DNA from: CBDBEU01 sp965204565 | GTDB lineage: Bacteria; Pseudomonadota; Alphaproteobacteria; Rhizobiales; TMED25 | Direction of reading: 5' to 3' | Length of the DNA: 64,000 nucleotides | Assembly (NCBI GenBank): GCA_965204565.1 | Contig: CBDBEU010000004.1 | Location: forward strand, 310,001-374,000 | Shown here: positions 26,795 through 36,215 of the stretch, one piece after another | How positions within the stretch are numbered: the first letter of the stretch is position 1 | How the letters are laid out: every line of letters starts with the position of its first letter | Program-made: the position numbers and the translations under genes | Notes under the pieces: model-generated | What the model was told of the DNA's origin: nothing | What the model saw: the letters and a program-made list of their open reading frames with translations, nothing else | Databases searched by the model: none

Positions 26795-28062
26795 TGAGTG
26801 CTCACCGCCCGGCAGGTGCGTTTTCACCGTTTGAATGGACCATGGCCGGACGCTATCTGCGCGCCCGCGGCCGCGAGGGCATCATTTCTGTGATCGCCGG
26901 GTTTTCCCTTGTCGGCATCATGCTTGGGGTGGCGACACTGATCATCGTGCTGGCGGTGATGAACGGTTTTCGCACCGAATTGCTCGACAAGATCCTAGGC
27001 GTCAACGGCCATCTCACCGTGCAGTCATTGGTCGGGCTTTACACCGACTATGAAACCGCCGCCCGCCAGATCAGCGCCGTTCCGGGCGTTGTGCGCGCCA
27101 TCCCCTTTGTCGAGGGGCAGGTCATGGTGTCATCGCAGAACACATCCAGCGGCGCTTTGGTGCGTGGTCTGACCGAGGAAGGGCTTGCCCAACTGGGAAA
27201 GGTTTCCGGCAATATCCGCTTCGGCTCGCTGATCGATTTCAATGAAAGCGAGAGCGTCGTCATTGGTGCGCGGCTGGCCAATAATATGGGTCTTGCGGTT
27301 GGCGACAAACTGACCCTGGTGTCGCCGCGCGGCGCCACCACGCCCTTTGGCACAGCGCCGCGCATCAAGGCCTATCCGGTTGCCGCAGTGTTCGAGGTCG
27401 GCATGTCGGAATATGACACCAGCCTCGTGTTCCTGCCACTCATCGAGGCTCAGCAATATTTCAACAAGCCCGACGCGGTGACAGCGATCGAGGTGTTTTT
27501 CGACGATCCTGAACGGGTCGGCGAATTGCGCGATCAGGTCGAGGAGGTGGCAGGCAATGCGGTGCACCTCACCGAATGGCGCGACCGCAACCGCACCTTC
27601 TTTACCGCCCTTCAGGTCGAGCGCGACCTGATGTTCATCATCGTCTCGCTGATCGTTCTGGTCGCGGCCCTCAACATCATTTCCGGCATGATCATGCTGG
27701 TGAAGAACAAGCGTAGAGATATTGCGATCCTGCGCACCATGGGCGCGACCAGAGGCGCCATATTGCGCATTTTCTTCATCACCGGCGCGTCGATCGGTGT
27801 CACCGGCACGGCGCTGGGCTTCATTGTCGGGGCGGTGTTCTGCTCCAATATCGAATGGATCAGGGGGCTGGTCTCGCGCATTACCGGCACCCAGCTGTTT
27901 GCGCCTGAGCTGTATTATCTGACGCGCCTGCCGGCCGAAATGCGCTTTGACGAGGTGGCCTCGGTCATCCTCATGGCGCTGGCGCTGTCATTCCTTGCCA
28001 CGATCTATCCCTCTTGGCGGGCGGCCACCCTCGATCCGGTAAAGGCGCTGCGTTACGAATGA
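26794..28062 (+). CDS. lolC: Lipoprotein-releasing ABC transporter permease (LolC/LolE)
   Basis: 422 residues. An N-terminal helix (AGFSLVGIMLGVATLIIVLA) with the MNGFR motif, a large periplasmic MacB-type core domain and a C-terminal FtsX domain with three helices and NIISGMIMLVKNKRRDIAIL. It pulls mature lipoproteins from the inner membrane and hands them to LolA. As in other alphaproteobacteria a single permease gene precedes lolD, so it probably acts as a homodimer; C versus E cannot be told. Confidence 0.93.
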   Translation: MSAHRPAGAFSPFEWTMAGRYLRARGREGIISVIAGFSLVGIMLGVATLIIVLAVMNGFRTELLDKILGVNGHLTVQSLVGLYTDYETAARQISAVPGVVRAIPFVEGQVMVSSQNTSSGALVRGLTEEGLAQLGKVSGNIRFGSLIDFNESESVVIGARLANNMGLAVGDKLTLVSPRGATTPFGTAPRIKAYPVAAVFEVGMSEYDTSLVFLPLIEAQQYFNKPDAVTAIEVFFDDPERVGELRDQVEEVAGNAVHLTEWRDRNRTFFTALQVERDLMFIIVSLIVLVAALNIISGMIMLVKNKRRDIAILRTMGATRGAILRIFFITGASIGVTGTALGFIVGAVFCSNIEWIRGLVSRITGTQLFAPELYYLTRLPAEMRFDEVASVILMALALSFLATIYPSWRAATLDPVKALRYE

Positions 28063-28769
28063 ATGCAAGCACCGAAAACGGCGCCGCGCCCGCCCTTGAG
28101 CTGGTCGACATCACCCGCACCTACAAGCAGGGCGGCGCTAGGCTTGTGGTCTTCGCCTCGGCCAATGTGACGCTGGCAACCGGCGAACTGGTGGCGCTGG
28201 TTGGACCGTCTGGCGCCGGTAAATCATCGCTTCTCCACGTCGCCGGCCTGCTGGAGACACCTGATTCTGGCGAAGTGAGTATCGCCGGTCAGCAGACATC
28301 TGCGATGGGCGACCATGAGCGCTCGGCGCTGAGGCGCGATGCGGTCGGCTTCATCTATCAGTTTCACCATTTGCTGCCCGAATTCAGCGCGCTTGAAAAT
28401 GTCATCATCCCGCAGCAGATCGCCGGCACGCGCTGGCGTGATGCGGTTGAGCGGGCGGGCGATCTTCTTTCCGGTCTCGGTCTGTCGGAGCGCCTGCGCC
28501 ATCGCCCGGGCGAGCTTTCCGGCGGCGAGCAGCAGCGTGTGGCCATCGCGCGTGCCATCGCTAACCGCCCCAAGGTACTGCTGGCCGATGAGCCGACCGG
28601 CAATCTCGACCCCTCGACCGCCGATCAGGTGTTTCAGGCGCTGATCGGGCTTGCCCAGTCCGAAGGACTGTCGGCACTGATCGCCACCCACAATTACGAC
28701 CTTGCCGGCGCCATGGACCGCACGCTGATGCTCAGCGGCGGCACCATTGAACAGGCAAGCGCTGGCTGA
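28059..28769 (+). CDS. lolD: Lipoprotein-releasing ABC transporter ATPase LolD
   Basis: 236 residues from ATG 28059, which overlaps the permease stop by ATGA. Walker A GPSGAGKSS, Q-loop FIYQFHHLLPEF, signature LSGGEQQRVAIARAI, Walker B VLLADEPTGNLD and H-loop IATHNYDLA are complete. It energises the adjacent permease. Confidence 0.95.
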   Translation: MNASTENGAAPALELVDITRTYKQGGARLVVFASANVTLATGELVALVGPSGAGKSSLLHVAGLLETPDSGEVSIAGQQTSAMGDHERSALRRDAVGFIYQFHHLLPEFSALENVIIPQQIAGTRWRDAVERAGDLLSGLGLSERLRHRPGELSGGEQQRVAIARAIANRPKVLLADEPTGNLDPSTADQVFQALIGLAQSEGLSALIATHNYDLAGAMDRTLMLSGGTIEQASAG

Positions 28770-28795
28770 GATTGCACGCAAGGGCTGGCGTATCC

Positions 28796-29317
28796 TCACC
28801 CCTTGTCAGGAACCTCAATCACCGCATCGCACCGGGAAATAGGCTCAAATCCGAATTTTTGATAGAGCGTTAGCGCCGAGGGGTGGTCAAGCGTGCAGGT
28901 ATTGACGGGCATCCGCTCAATATCCCGGTTCCACGCCATCGATATCAGCTGATAGAGGAAATACGGGCCAATGTCGCGTCCGACAAATTCCGGAATGAGA
29001 CCGAAATAGGCATGACTGGCGGTGCCCCTCTTGCGAAAGTCGAGCTCGCCAAATACCGCCGGCACGTCGTCGATGTGAACAACGTAGATCTCGACCTGTT
29101 CGTCTTCGAGGATCTTGGCGAGTTCCTCACCGGTCATACGGTGGCGCTCCACCCAAACATAAGGCTCGCCCACCGTATCGTAGAGATAGCGGTAGAAATG
29201 AAGCGTTGGCTTGTGCACGCGAATGATGGCGAGCGGCAGGGCCGGCGCCGCCACGGCACGCACTGGCGGCGCTCGCATTTCAAGCGAGGTGATGGTTGTC
29301 GGGTGCTTCTGCCCCAT
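28796..29317 (-). CDS. GNAT family N-acetyltransferase
   Basis: 173 residues. GELDFRKRGTASHAYFGLIPEFVGRDIGPYFL carries the GNAT beta4-alpha3 region in slightly altered form (V-x-x-D-I-G in place of the usual RGxGxG acetyl-CoA loop), and the C-terminal HPSALTLYQKFGFEPI is a classic GNAT ending. Substrate unknown. In related genomes a gene of this type follows cysK-alaX-sseA; here it lies 6 bases after the sseA remnant on the same strand and is itself intact. Confidence 0.85.
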   Translation of the reverse strand: MGQKHPTTITSLEMRAPPVRAVAAPALPLAIIRVHKPTLHFYRYLYDTVGEPYVWVERHRMTGEELAKILEDEQVEIYVVHIDDVPAVFGELDFRKRGTASHAYFGLIPEFVGRDIGPYFLYQLISMAWNRDIERMPVNTCTLDHPSALTLYQKFGFEPISRCDAVIEVPDKG

Positions 29318-29323
29318 GGGGTA

Positions 29324-29757
29324 TCACCGCTTTTGGCCGGTCTCGACCGGCGTGTCGGCAAGTGCGCCCCATTCGCTCCACAATCCGTCATAGAGTGACA
29401 TGTCATCGTTGCCGCCGAGAAGCGCCAGCGCCGGAAGTGGCACCGCGGCGGTCACGCCCGATCCGCATGTGGTGGTGACCGGCGCATCCATATCAACTCC
29501 GGCCTGGTCGAACAGCGCCGCCAGCGCGTCATTATCCTTGATCGTGCCGTCCGCATTGGCAAAGGAGGCGTAGTGCATGTTTATCGCGCCCGGCATGTGG
29601 CCGGGGCGCGGGTCGGCTTCCTCGCCGGTAAAAGTGGGGGTTTGAGCGCGCATCGATCACCTGGGCCCAGCCATCGTCGATAACCGCCCGCATCGCGGCA
29701 ACACCGCGCATGCGCGCGGCATCGAAACGGGCGGGCGGGAGCGATATGCGGATCGTG
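29324..29757 (-). pseudogene. sseA: 3-mercaptopyruvate sulfurtransferase remnant (C-terminal rhodanese domain)
   Basis: On the minus strand the remnant begins abruptly at the edge of the IS1380 debris with PPARFDAARMRG and AQVIDARS, then loses frame at the CCCCC run near 29630-29636. Removing one C joins DARSN to PTFTGEEADPRPGHMPGAIN. The active-site loop CGSGVTA, diagnostic of mercaptopyruvate sulfurtransferases, and the closing YDGLWSEWGAL are present. The whole N-terminal rhodanese domain is missing. Function lost. Confidence 0.85.
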
Positions 29758-30420
29758 AGCTGATGCGGTTCTTCCGGGCCGATGCCGCTTTTGCCGTCCC
29801 GGAGCTCTACAAGACGCCGGAGGCGGAAGGCTGTTCCTACGCCATCCCGGCCTGGGAAGACCGCTGTTCCGGAAAGCAGGGTTGCGCCTGTGCTCAAGCG
29901 CCCCGCGGGGCGCCCGCCGACCCATGTGCGGCGCATCTGCGGCGACTTCGCGTATCGGGGCCGCGTCACGGGACAAACCACGGCGGGTCGTCGCCAATGT
30001 CGAACGGCATCCGGGTGACTTGTTCTCAAAGATCGGCTTCCCAAAGATCGGCTTCGTGGTTACCAAGCTGCCGATGGAGCCGGACCGGATCATTCGGTTC
30101 TACAACCAGCGCAGCACCGCCGAACGGCATATCGAGGAAGGCAGGAAGGCGATCAATCGGACGCGTCTTTCCTGCAAGGGCATGGCGCGGAACGAGGTGC
30201 GGCTTCAGCTTCATGCATCGGCCTGCAATCCCGGTGTCTTGCTGCAGGTCGCCGACCGGCCTGCGGACCCGTCTCATCAGGATCGGAGCGCGGGTCGTCC
30301 GCCACGCCAGAGCCATCACGTTCCAACCGGCCGGGGCGGCTGTCGGCGGCGCTCTTCACCCGCATCCCTGCGGCCATCCAACGGGGCTCCGTGCGCCACC
30401 GGTACCGGCATGACGGTGTC
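29758..30420 (+). mobile_element. IS1380-family transposase remnant (C-terminal part, frameshifted)
   Basis: Three successive frames supply parts of an IS1380-type DDE transposase: MRFFRADAAFAVPELYKT (second catalytic Asp region), then LKRPAGRPP, then PRRVVANVERHPGDLFSKIG, GFVVTKLP, IRFYNQRSTAERHIEEG and INRTRLSCKG with NEVRLQLHA. STAERHIEEGR holds the final catalytic glutamate region. The N-terminal third is missing and the frame is broken at least twice, so it cannot transpose. It separates the alaX and sseA remnants. Confidence 0.8.
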
Positions 30421-30615
30421 GGCGATCAAACCCGGGCGAAAGCGGCTCGACGTGTCTGACCCGACGGGTGCCGGTCAGACCGAATTCCAGTTCAAGCCCG
30501 TTGCAGCAGCCATAAATCGCACCCGTTCACGAACCGGATGTCCGAACCACGACACAGCCCGCCCAAGAGGCTTGATCCGTACGCAAAACAGCGGCAGCAT
30601 GATCGAAATGGCATT

Positions 30616-30741
30616 CTAATTGGGGAATGTCGGGTAAAACACCGTGCGGTCAAGCACGATGCCGCCGCGATCATTGATGGCTGTGACTTTTCCCCGGCAT
30701 TGGCGCGCGTAGGAATCCTCGCGAAACAGTTCCTCGCTCAT
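30616..30741 (-). pseudogene. Alanyl-tRNA editing protein (AlaX-like), N-terminal stub
   Basis: ATG 30741 shares one base with the cysK stop (TGATG), as in an operon. The ~41 residues MSEELFREDSYARQCRGKVT and IVLDRTVFYP match the start of AlaX-type trans-editing proteins, which clear Ser-tRNA(Ala) or Gly-tRNA(Ala). The sequence leaves the family at TFPN and stops at 30616-30618; the zinc/His catalytic region is gone. The break coincides with the IS1380 scar. Confidence 0.75.
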
Positions 30742-31811
30742 CAGCTGGAGGCCTCCCCATCTACGAACAGGCCGGAGCGATCGCTCGATTTGACTTCCAG
30801 CCACGAGGGCACTGGAAGGTTTTTCGAGGCAAGAAACGTCAGGTTGAACAGCTTGCTCTGATAGCGCGTGCCAAAGTCGCACAGCACCGTCACAATCGTA
30901 TGGCCGGGGCCCATCTCGCGCGCCAGCCTCACGGCGCCGGCAATATTGATGGCGCTGGAGCCGCCGAGAATCAGGCCCTCATTCTGGGCAAGGTCGAACA
31001 CGAAGGGCAGCGCCTCGGAATCGGGGATGATGTAGGGTTTTTCCACCGTGATGTCTTCGATGATCGCGGTCTTGCGGCCTAGCCCGATGCCTTCGGCGAT
31101 CGAGCCACCGGGCGATTCCTTGGCCTCGCCATTGGCAAACAGCTCATACATCGCTGCCCCTTCAGGGTCGGCGCAGCCGATCACGATGTCCGATTTGACC
31201 TCGCGCAGATAGCTGGAGACCCCGGCAATGGTGCCGCCGGTGCCGATGGCACAGATGAAGCTGTCGACCTTGCCGCCGGTATCGGCCCAGATTTCAGGCC
31301 CTGTGGTCAGATAGTGCGCTTTGCGGTTGTCGAGATTGTTCCACTGGTCGGCGAACAGCACCCCGTTGGGCTCAGACTTGGCAAGGCCGTCCGCCAGCCG
31401 CCGCGCCACATGCTGATAGTTGTTGGGGTCCTTGTAAGGAAGCGCCGGGACCTCGATCAGCTCGGCGCCGCACAGCCGCAGCATGTCCTTTTTTTCCTGG
31501 CTCTGGGTGTCGGGCATGACGATCAGCGTGCGGTAGCCGCGTGCATTGGCGACCAGCGCCAGCCCGATACCGGTATTTCCCGCCGTTCCCTCGACAATCA
31601 GCCCGCCGGGCTTGAGATCGCCGCGCATTTCCGCTTCTAGAACCATCCTCAGCGCCGGGCGGTCCTTCACCGATTGTCCGGGATTGAGGAATTCGGCCTT
31701 GCCCAGGATCTCGCAGCCCGTCGCCTCGCTCACCTGGCCAAGACGCACCAGCGGTGTATTGCCGATGAGTTCGCTCAACCCGTCACGAATTTGCCCGTCT
31801 CCAGATTGCAT
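30741..31811 (-). CDS. cysK: Cysteine synthase A (O-acetylserine sulfhydrylase family)
   Basis: 356 residues from ATG 31811 (MQSGDGQIRDG), chosen because GAGGAC precedes it; the upstream TTG codons lack one. Fold-type II PLP enzyme: Lys49 in PGQSVKDRPA binds PLP, EGTAGNTGIGLA is the substrate loop and CAIGTGGTIAGV the phosphate loop. It makes cysteine from O-acetylserine and sulfide; the C-terminal ~50-residue extension (LFNLTFLASKNLPVP) is typical of the rhizobial group. First gene of an operon that once continued into alaX and sseA. Confidence 0.92.
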   Translation of the reverse strand: MQSGDGQIRDGLSELIGNTPLVRLGQVSEATGCEILGKAEFLNPGQSVKDRPALRMVLEAEMRGDLKPGGLIVEGTAGNTGIGLALVANARGYRTLIVMPDTQSQEKKDMLRLCGAELIEVPALPYKDPNNYQHVARRLADGLAKSEPNGVLFADQWNNLDNRKAHYLTTGPEIWADTGGKVDSFICAIGTGGTIAGVSSYLREVKSDIVIGCADPEGAAMYELFANGEAKESPGGSIAEGIGLGRKTAIIEDITVEKPYIIPDSEALPFVFDLAQNEGLILGGSSAINIAGAVRLAREMGPGHTIVTVLCDFGTRYQSKLFNLTFLASKNLPVPSWLEVKSSDRSGLFVDGEASS

Positions 31812-31979
31812 GGAAGTCCTCAACAAGAGAAGCGATTTTGAGGGATCCTAGCCAGCGTGTTTCACTGCCGCAAGCTCAGACGGGTACCGTTGCCATATAT
31901 GTGAGCGTAACGGCTCTTCAACATGGGCTAGAACATCGCAGGCGGGCTTTGTGCCAGGGGAGCCAGGGAGGGTGAGTGC

Positions 31980-32669
31980 ATGGAGCGGTTCTTGACGGTC
32001 TATTGCGAACGCGCCGGGGTTACCGGCCTTTTGGCGGAGCCGTTCAACGCCTTCACCAATGCCGGCTTTTTGCTTGCCGCAGCGCTGATCTGGCGTGAGC
32101 TCATCCACAACGAGGCACTTTCGCCGCGCCGCCAATGGGATATCGTGGTGCTCACCGCCATTGTCTTCATGATCGGCCTTGGCAGCGCCGCCTGGCATGT
32201 CTGGCCGATCAGGGCGACGCTTCTGGCCGATGTCATTCCGATCACCATCTTCATACATGGTTTCATTGCTGCCTTCATGGTGCGCGTCATGGGGCTTTCA
32301 TGGGGCTGGGCGCTGGCGATTGTCGGTCTTTATGTGGCCGCGAGCTTTTCGGTGCCCTCGCTGCTCTCGCCGCGCGCACTGGAGGGAACTGCCGCCTATC
32401 TTCCGGCCTATACCGCGCTGGTGTTGACCACCGCCGTATTGTTCTGGCTGAAAAAGCCCGAGCGGGGGGCCATGCTGCTGGCAATAGCCCTGTGGACGCC
32501 CTCGCTCACATTGCGCGCGATTGACGGGGAGGTCTGTGGCGCGTTCCCGCTCGGCACCCATTTCGCATGGCACTTGCTGAACGCCATGGTGCTCTACACC
32601 TTGCTGAGAGTGCTGGTTTCGTCAGCGATTGCCGCACATCGGGGTGGTGAGGCAGCGCGCCAGGGATGA
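31980..32669 (+). CDS. Ceramidase-like (alkaline ceramidase/CREST superfamily) membrane protein
   Basis: 229 residues, about seven membrane helices. Superfamily marks are readable: YCER with AEPFNAFTNAGF at the N-terminus, GLGSAAWHVWPIRATLLADVIPI in the middle and RAIDGEVCGAFPLGTHFAWH at the C-terminus, supplying the Asp and His residues that bind catalytic zinc. Eukaryotic members hydrolyse ceramides; the bacterial branch is uncharacterised. The start ATG 31980 follows GGAGGGTGAGTGC. Divergent from cysK. Confidence 0.8.
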   Translation: MERFLTVYCERAGVTGLLAEPFNAFTNAGFLLAAALIWRELIHNEALSPRRQWDIVVLTAIVFMIGLGSAAWHVWPIRATLLADVIPITIFIHGFIAAFMVRVMGLSWGWALAIVGLYVAASFSVPSLLSPRALEGTAAYLPAYTALVLTTAVLFWLKKPERGAMLLAIALWTPSLTLRAIDGEVCGAFPLGTHFAWHLLNAMVLYTLLRVLVSSAIAAHRGGEAARQG

Positions 32670-32766
32670 ACGGCGCATGCGCCGCTTTTGCCGCCACCTT
32701 TGCCAATGCCGAATTTCTGCTTAAGCTTGATCCAGCACCACCCATTCAGCGCCGGGAGGACATGCC

Positions 32767-33315
32767 ATGGACGCGTCTCCAAAACCCAAGCTCGCCCATT
32801 TCGGGCTCTATGTTCGCGATGTCGAACGGATGGTCGATTTCTACTCCCGTGTTTTCGGCCTCACCGTCACCGACCATGGCAATCCCGGGTCGGGCCGCGG
32901 CGAGCTGATATTCATGTCGGCCGATCCCGGTGAGCACCACCAGTTGGTGCTGGTCGCCGGGCGCACTGACACCTCCGAGGATAGCGCCATTCAGCAGATT
33001 TCATTTCTAGTGGATTCGCTCGAAGAGCTGCACACGCTCTATGGGCGCATCTGCACCGATGAGCGCCAGATCGACCGCAGCGTCACTCACGGCAATGCCT
33101 GGTCGGTCTACTTTTTCGATCCTGAAGGCAACCGCATTGAAATCTACTGCCACACGCCCTGGCACGTTCCCCAGCCGCATGCCTTTCCGATCAATTACTC
33201 CCAGCCGATCGAGGAGATCAGGCGCCTCACCGAGGCCCATTGCCGCGAGACCGAAGGCTTCATGCTGGCATCGGAGCGCGCAGCGGTGATGGAAAAGATG
33301 ATCGGGGCTGATTGA
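32767..33315 (+). CDS. VOC family dioxygenase/glyoxalase-like protein
   Basis: 182 residues from ATG 32767 (ribosome site GGGAGGAC). A vicinal-oxygen-chelate fold with LAHFGLYVRDVERMVDFYSR, the middle HHQLVLVAG and the C-terminal FDPEGNRIEIYCHTPWH; His and Glu in these motifs form the metal site of extradiol-type dioxygenases. The tail after residue ~135 resembles catechol-2,3-dioxygenase-like proteins. Substrate unknown. It starts 97 bases after the ceramidase-like gene. Confidence 0.82.
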   Translation: MDASPKPKLAHFGLYVRDVERMVDFYSRVFGLTVTDHGNPGSGRGELIFMSADPGEHHQLVLVAGRTDTSEDSAIQQISFLVDSLEELHTLYGRICTDERQIDRSVTHGNAWSVYFFDPEGNRIEIYCHTPWHVPQPHAFPINYSQPIEEIRRLTEAHCRETEGFMLASERAAVMEKMIGAD

Positions 33316-33332
33316 AGCGGCAGGCCACTGCC

Positions 33333-33656
33333 TCAGCCAAATCCGCGAAACGCATGGCCGACGGCAAAGGCAAGTGCTGCGGCAACGCCGCCAATAATCA
33401 GGGTCTCCATTCCCGACCGCCACCATGGGCTGAGCGCCCATTTGGCCTTCATCGCGCCGATGACGAAAAACACCAGCGCCGTCGCCACGGCTGAAATCTC
33501 GATTTTGGCCTCAAATCCGAACACGAACGGGATCAGCGGCACGGCGCCGCAAATCATGAAGGCGGTGAAGGTCGCAAGGCCGGTCAGAACCGGCGAGGGC
33601 TGGTTTGGCGACAGGCCGAGCGCGGCCACAATCTGGCGCGTATATGGTGCGCCGAG
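33333..33656 (-). pseudogene. VIT1/CCC1-type iron-manganese transporter remnant (C-terminal)
   Basis: The readable part begins LGAPYTRQIVAALGLSPNQP and continues through three hydrophobic segments (TGLATFTAFMICGAVPLIPF, a second, and ETLIIGGVAAALAFAVGHA) that match the C-terminal half of VIT/CCC1 transporters. Upstream of 33660 the frame runs on but reads as antisense of another fragment, so the N-terminal half is missing. CCC1 proteins move Fe/Mn out of the cytosol. Confidence 0.65.
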
Positions 33657-33665
33657 TGTCATGCG

Positions 33666-33848
33666 ATCGAACCGGGCGGACAAGCTGCAGTGCGCACCGA
33701 AGCACCGGCCTTTGAGGTTGTCGCCAACCGCGAGGGCAGACCCATGAAGCGATCGGCAAATTCCTGCTAAATCCTCCACCCGCCAATGCCCGACCCGGCG
33801 CTATCGCGTGGCCAGATGCGCAATCTGGCGTCCTATTTCCTGTCCTGA
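33666..33848 (+). pseudogene. c-type cytochrome remnant (C-terminal end)
   Basis: Plus-strand codons read EAPAFEVVANREGRPM, then in a second frame EAIGKFLLNPPP, then back in the first frame HPPMPDPALSRGQMRNLASY to TGA 33846-33848. PPMPDPALS...LASY is the methionine-ligand end of a small class I cytochrome c. The CxxCH heme motif is absent, cut off at the junction with the VIT1 remnant. Confidence 0.55.
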
Positions 33849-33890
33849 AGGGCGATGCGGCGGCGCAATAGCGGCGGTTATGGGCGGGCG

Positions 33891-34247
33891 CTAGCCTTCC
33901 AGCGATTCCAGATAGGCGATTACCTCGCCAATCTCGTCAGGGGTGAGGACGAATTCGGGCATGTCAGAGTGACCTGTGACGATTCCCTCCGCCAGCGCTT
34001 CGCTGAGGCTTTCGACCGGATATTTCTTGTGCAGATTGCGGAATGGCGGCGCTTCGGCAAGCGGGCTATTGCCTTGATCCTCGACCGCGTGGCATCTGGC
34101 GCAATTCTCGACCACAAAGGAATGCCCCATGTCGATATCGCCCTGGTCCTCGTCACCGGCGCAGGCACTGGGAGTATGGGCCATTGCCAGAACCAGCACC
34201 GCAAAGCCCTTGGCCTTGAATGTCGAGGATCGTTTGCCGGATTTCAT
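33891..34247 (-). CDS. Small exported cytochrome c
   Basis: 118 residues with an N-terminal hydrophobic export segment (AKGFAVLVLAMAHTPSACA), heme motif CARCH (residues 49-53) and axial methionine in HSDMPEF. The ending DEIGEVIAYLESLEG is typical of class I cytochromes c. It should be a periplasmic electron carrier. Intact, though its neighbours on both sides are debris. Confidence 0.9.
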   Translation of the reverse strand: MKSGKRSSTFKAKGFAVLVLAMAHTPSACAGDEDQGDIDMGHSFVVENCARCHAVEDQGNSPLAEAPPFRNLHKKYPVESLSEALAEGIVTGHSDMPEFVLTPDEIGEVIAYLESLEG

Positions 34248-34337
34248 GTCAGCGCTCCTATGAATTTATTCAACAAATTTGCGCTGCGTGTGGCCTAATA
34301 TGCCAGCCAAGTTCAAACTTGTGGATGGTAACAGCTT

Positions 34338-35208
34338 TTGTCCACGCTCCGCATCGCCAGCTTCAACGTCGAAAATTTGAGCGACGAAAGATCGGCCGCA
34401 GGCGAGCTTGCCGCCAAAGCGCGGTTGCTGCGCCCCCAGCTTGAACGGCTTGATGCCGATAATGTGTGTTTGAAGTAGGTTGATGCGCGCGGGGCCGGCA
34501 AGGGCCGGCCAAGGTCTTTGACCGTGCTCGATGTGCTTTTGATCGATACGCCCTATGCCGCATTTGAACACGCGCACACGGTTGCAGATCCCGGTGCAGG
34601 ACCGCGCGACAAGCACAATCTGGTCATTCTCAGCCGCTGGCCGATTGCCCAGACACGTCAATATGCCAACGATCTTGTCGCAGCCCCGCTCTATCGCACT
34701 GCAGCTGCCAGGCCTGCGGGGGAGGCAGCACAGGTGACCTGGGACCGTCCGGTGCTTCATGCCGCCATCGGACTTCCCGGCGGGCAGGTGGCGCATGTGT
34801 TCAACGTTCATCTGCGCGCGCCGCTGGCAGCTCACATTGAGGGACAGAAGGCCGGCCCGTTCGTGTGGAAAAACGTTTCGGGCTGGGCTTGAAGGCTATT
34901 TTCTGGCATCGATCAAGCAGTCCGGTCAGGCGCTTGAAGCGCGCCTTGCGACCGACCGTGTGTTCGATGCCGACCCGGTGGCGCTGATCGAGCATTCTCT
35001 TCCCGCCTCCCGACGCTTTACCGTGATCCATGCCGGCCGCAGGTTGATGCTCGATCACATGCTGGTATCGCGGCCGTTGATGGCGTATTTCCGCGAGCTT
35101 GAAGTGCACAATGAAATGCTCGGCGACGAACTTGTCGCCCAGACGCTGGCCCATCCATCGCCCGAATCCTACCACGCGCCGATTGTCGCCGAATTCGATA
35201 TCGGCTGA
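34338..35208 (+). pseudogene. Endonuclease/exonuclease/phosphatase-family gene, nonsense and frameshift
   Basis: From TTG 34338 the frame reads STLRIASFNVENLSDE (family motif), then ADNVCLK followed by TAG where VLCLQEVD is expected, so the catalytic glutamate is replaced by a stop. It resumes in frame with HNLVILSRWPIA and VAHVFNVHLRAPLAAH, shifts near 34880, and ends LMLDHMLVSRPL and SPESYHAPIVAEF, the catalytic His-containing terminus. All core motifs survive in order, so decay is recent. Confidence 0.82.
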
Positions 35209-35231
35209 CACCGATGCGCGGCTGAGCGCAG

Positions 35232-36215
35232 TCACGGGACCAGTACCAACGCGCCGGTCGCCTGTCCGGCACGCAGCATGTCGAGCGCCTTGTTGGTCTC
35301 TTCCAGCGCCATTTCAGTGACGCTGGTGTGCACCGGAACACGGGGCGCAAGTTCAAGAAATTCCCGTCCGTCTTCGCGCGTCAGATTGGCGACCGAACGC
35401 ACCACTCGTTCTCCCCACAGGATTTCGTACGGCATTGGCGGGATTTCGCTCATTTGGATGCCGCCCAAAATCACCGTTCCGCCCTTGCGCACCGCCCTCA
35501 GCGCTACCGGCACCAGAGCGCCGACAGGCGCGAAGATGATTGCCGCGTCGAGCGGTTCGGGCGGCGCCTCGCCTGACGCGCCGGCCCACGCACAGCCAAG
35601 CGACAGGGCAAATTGCTGCGCTGCCTGATCGCCAGCGCGCGTGAATGCGAACACCTTGCGCCCCTGATGGAGTGCCACCTGCGCGACAATGTGGGCTGCG
35701 ACGCCAAAGCCGTAAATGCCCAGCGTTTCGGCCTCGCCCGCCAGTTTTAAAGAGCGATGGCCGATCAGTCCGGCGCATAGCAGCGGGGCTGCCTCGCCGT
35801 CGCTGTAATCCCCATGGACGGGAAAACAGAAGCCCGCTTCGGCACGTGCATATTCGCCATAGCCGCCATCGATCTGGTAACCGGTGAAAGCGGGTGCATC
35901 GCAAAGATTTTCGCGCGAAGAAAGGCAGTAACGGCAAGCACCGCAGGTATGGCCGAGCCAGGGAATGCCGACCCGCTCGCCGATGCTGAACTGGCTGACC
36001 CTGGAACCCAGGCATTCGATGCGCCCGACTATCTCGTGGCCCGGAATGATCGGCGGTCTTGCCTCGGTAATGTCGCCATCTACAATATGCAGATCAGTGC
36101 GGCAGACGCCGCAGGCGCCGACCTTGACCAGCACTTCGCCGGCGCGCGGTTCTGGTATTGGCACTTCGCGCAATTCAAGCGGCGTGTTCGGCGCTTCGAG
36201 CACCATCGCTTTCAT
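35232..36215 (-). CDS. Zinc-dependent alcohol dehydrogenase
   Basis: 327 residues, medium-chain dehydrogenase. Catalytic zinc ligands Cys38 (ACGVCRTDLH) and His60-Glu61 (PGHEIVGR), the structural-zinc cysteine cluster (TCGACRYCLSSRENLC) and a Rossmann segment with GIYGFGVAAHI are seen. It belongs to the CAD2-like branch that oxidises or reduces short alcohols/aldehydes. The start overlaps the stop of the kinase/ATPase gene by 4 bases, so the two form an operon. Confidence 0.9.
   Translation of the reverse strand: MKAMVLEAPNTPLELREVPIPEPRAGEVLVKVGACGVCRTDLHIVDGDITEARPPIIPGHEIVGRIECLGSRVSQFSIGERVGIPWLGHTCGACRYCLSSRENLCDAPAFTGYQIDGGYGEYARAEAGFCFPVHGDYSDGEAAPLLCAGLIGHRSLKLAGEAETLGIYGFGVAAHIVAQVALHQGRKVFAFTRAGDQAAQQFALSLGCAWAGASGEAPPEPLDAAIIFAPVGALVPVALRAVRKGGTVILGGIQMSEIPPMPYEILWGERVVRSVANLTREDGREFLELAPRVPVHTSVTEMALEETNKALDMLRAGQATGALVLVP

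Noticed and set aside
29532..30093. 170-codon minus-strand frames over the IS1380 remnant
   Set aside because: Apart from the short sseA end they are antisense of transposase sequence.
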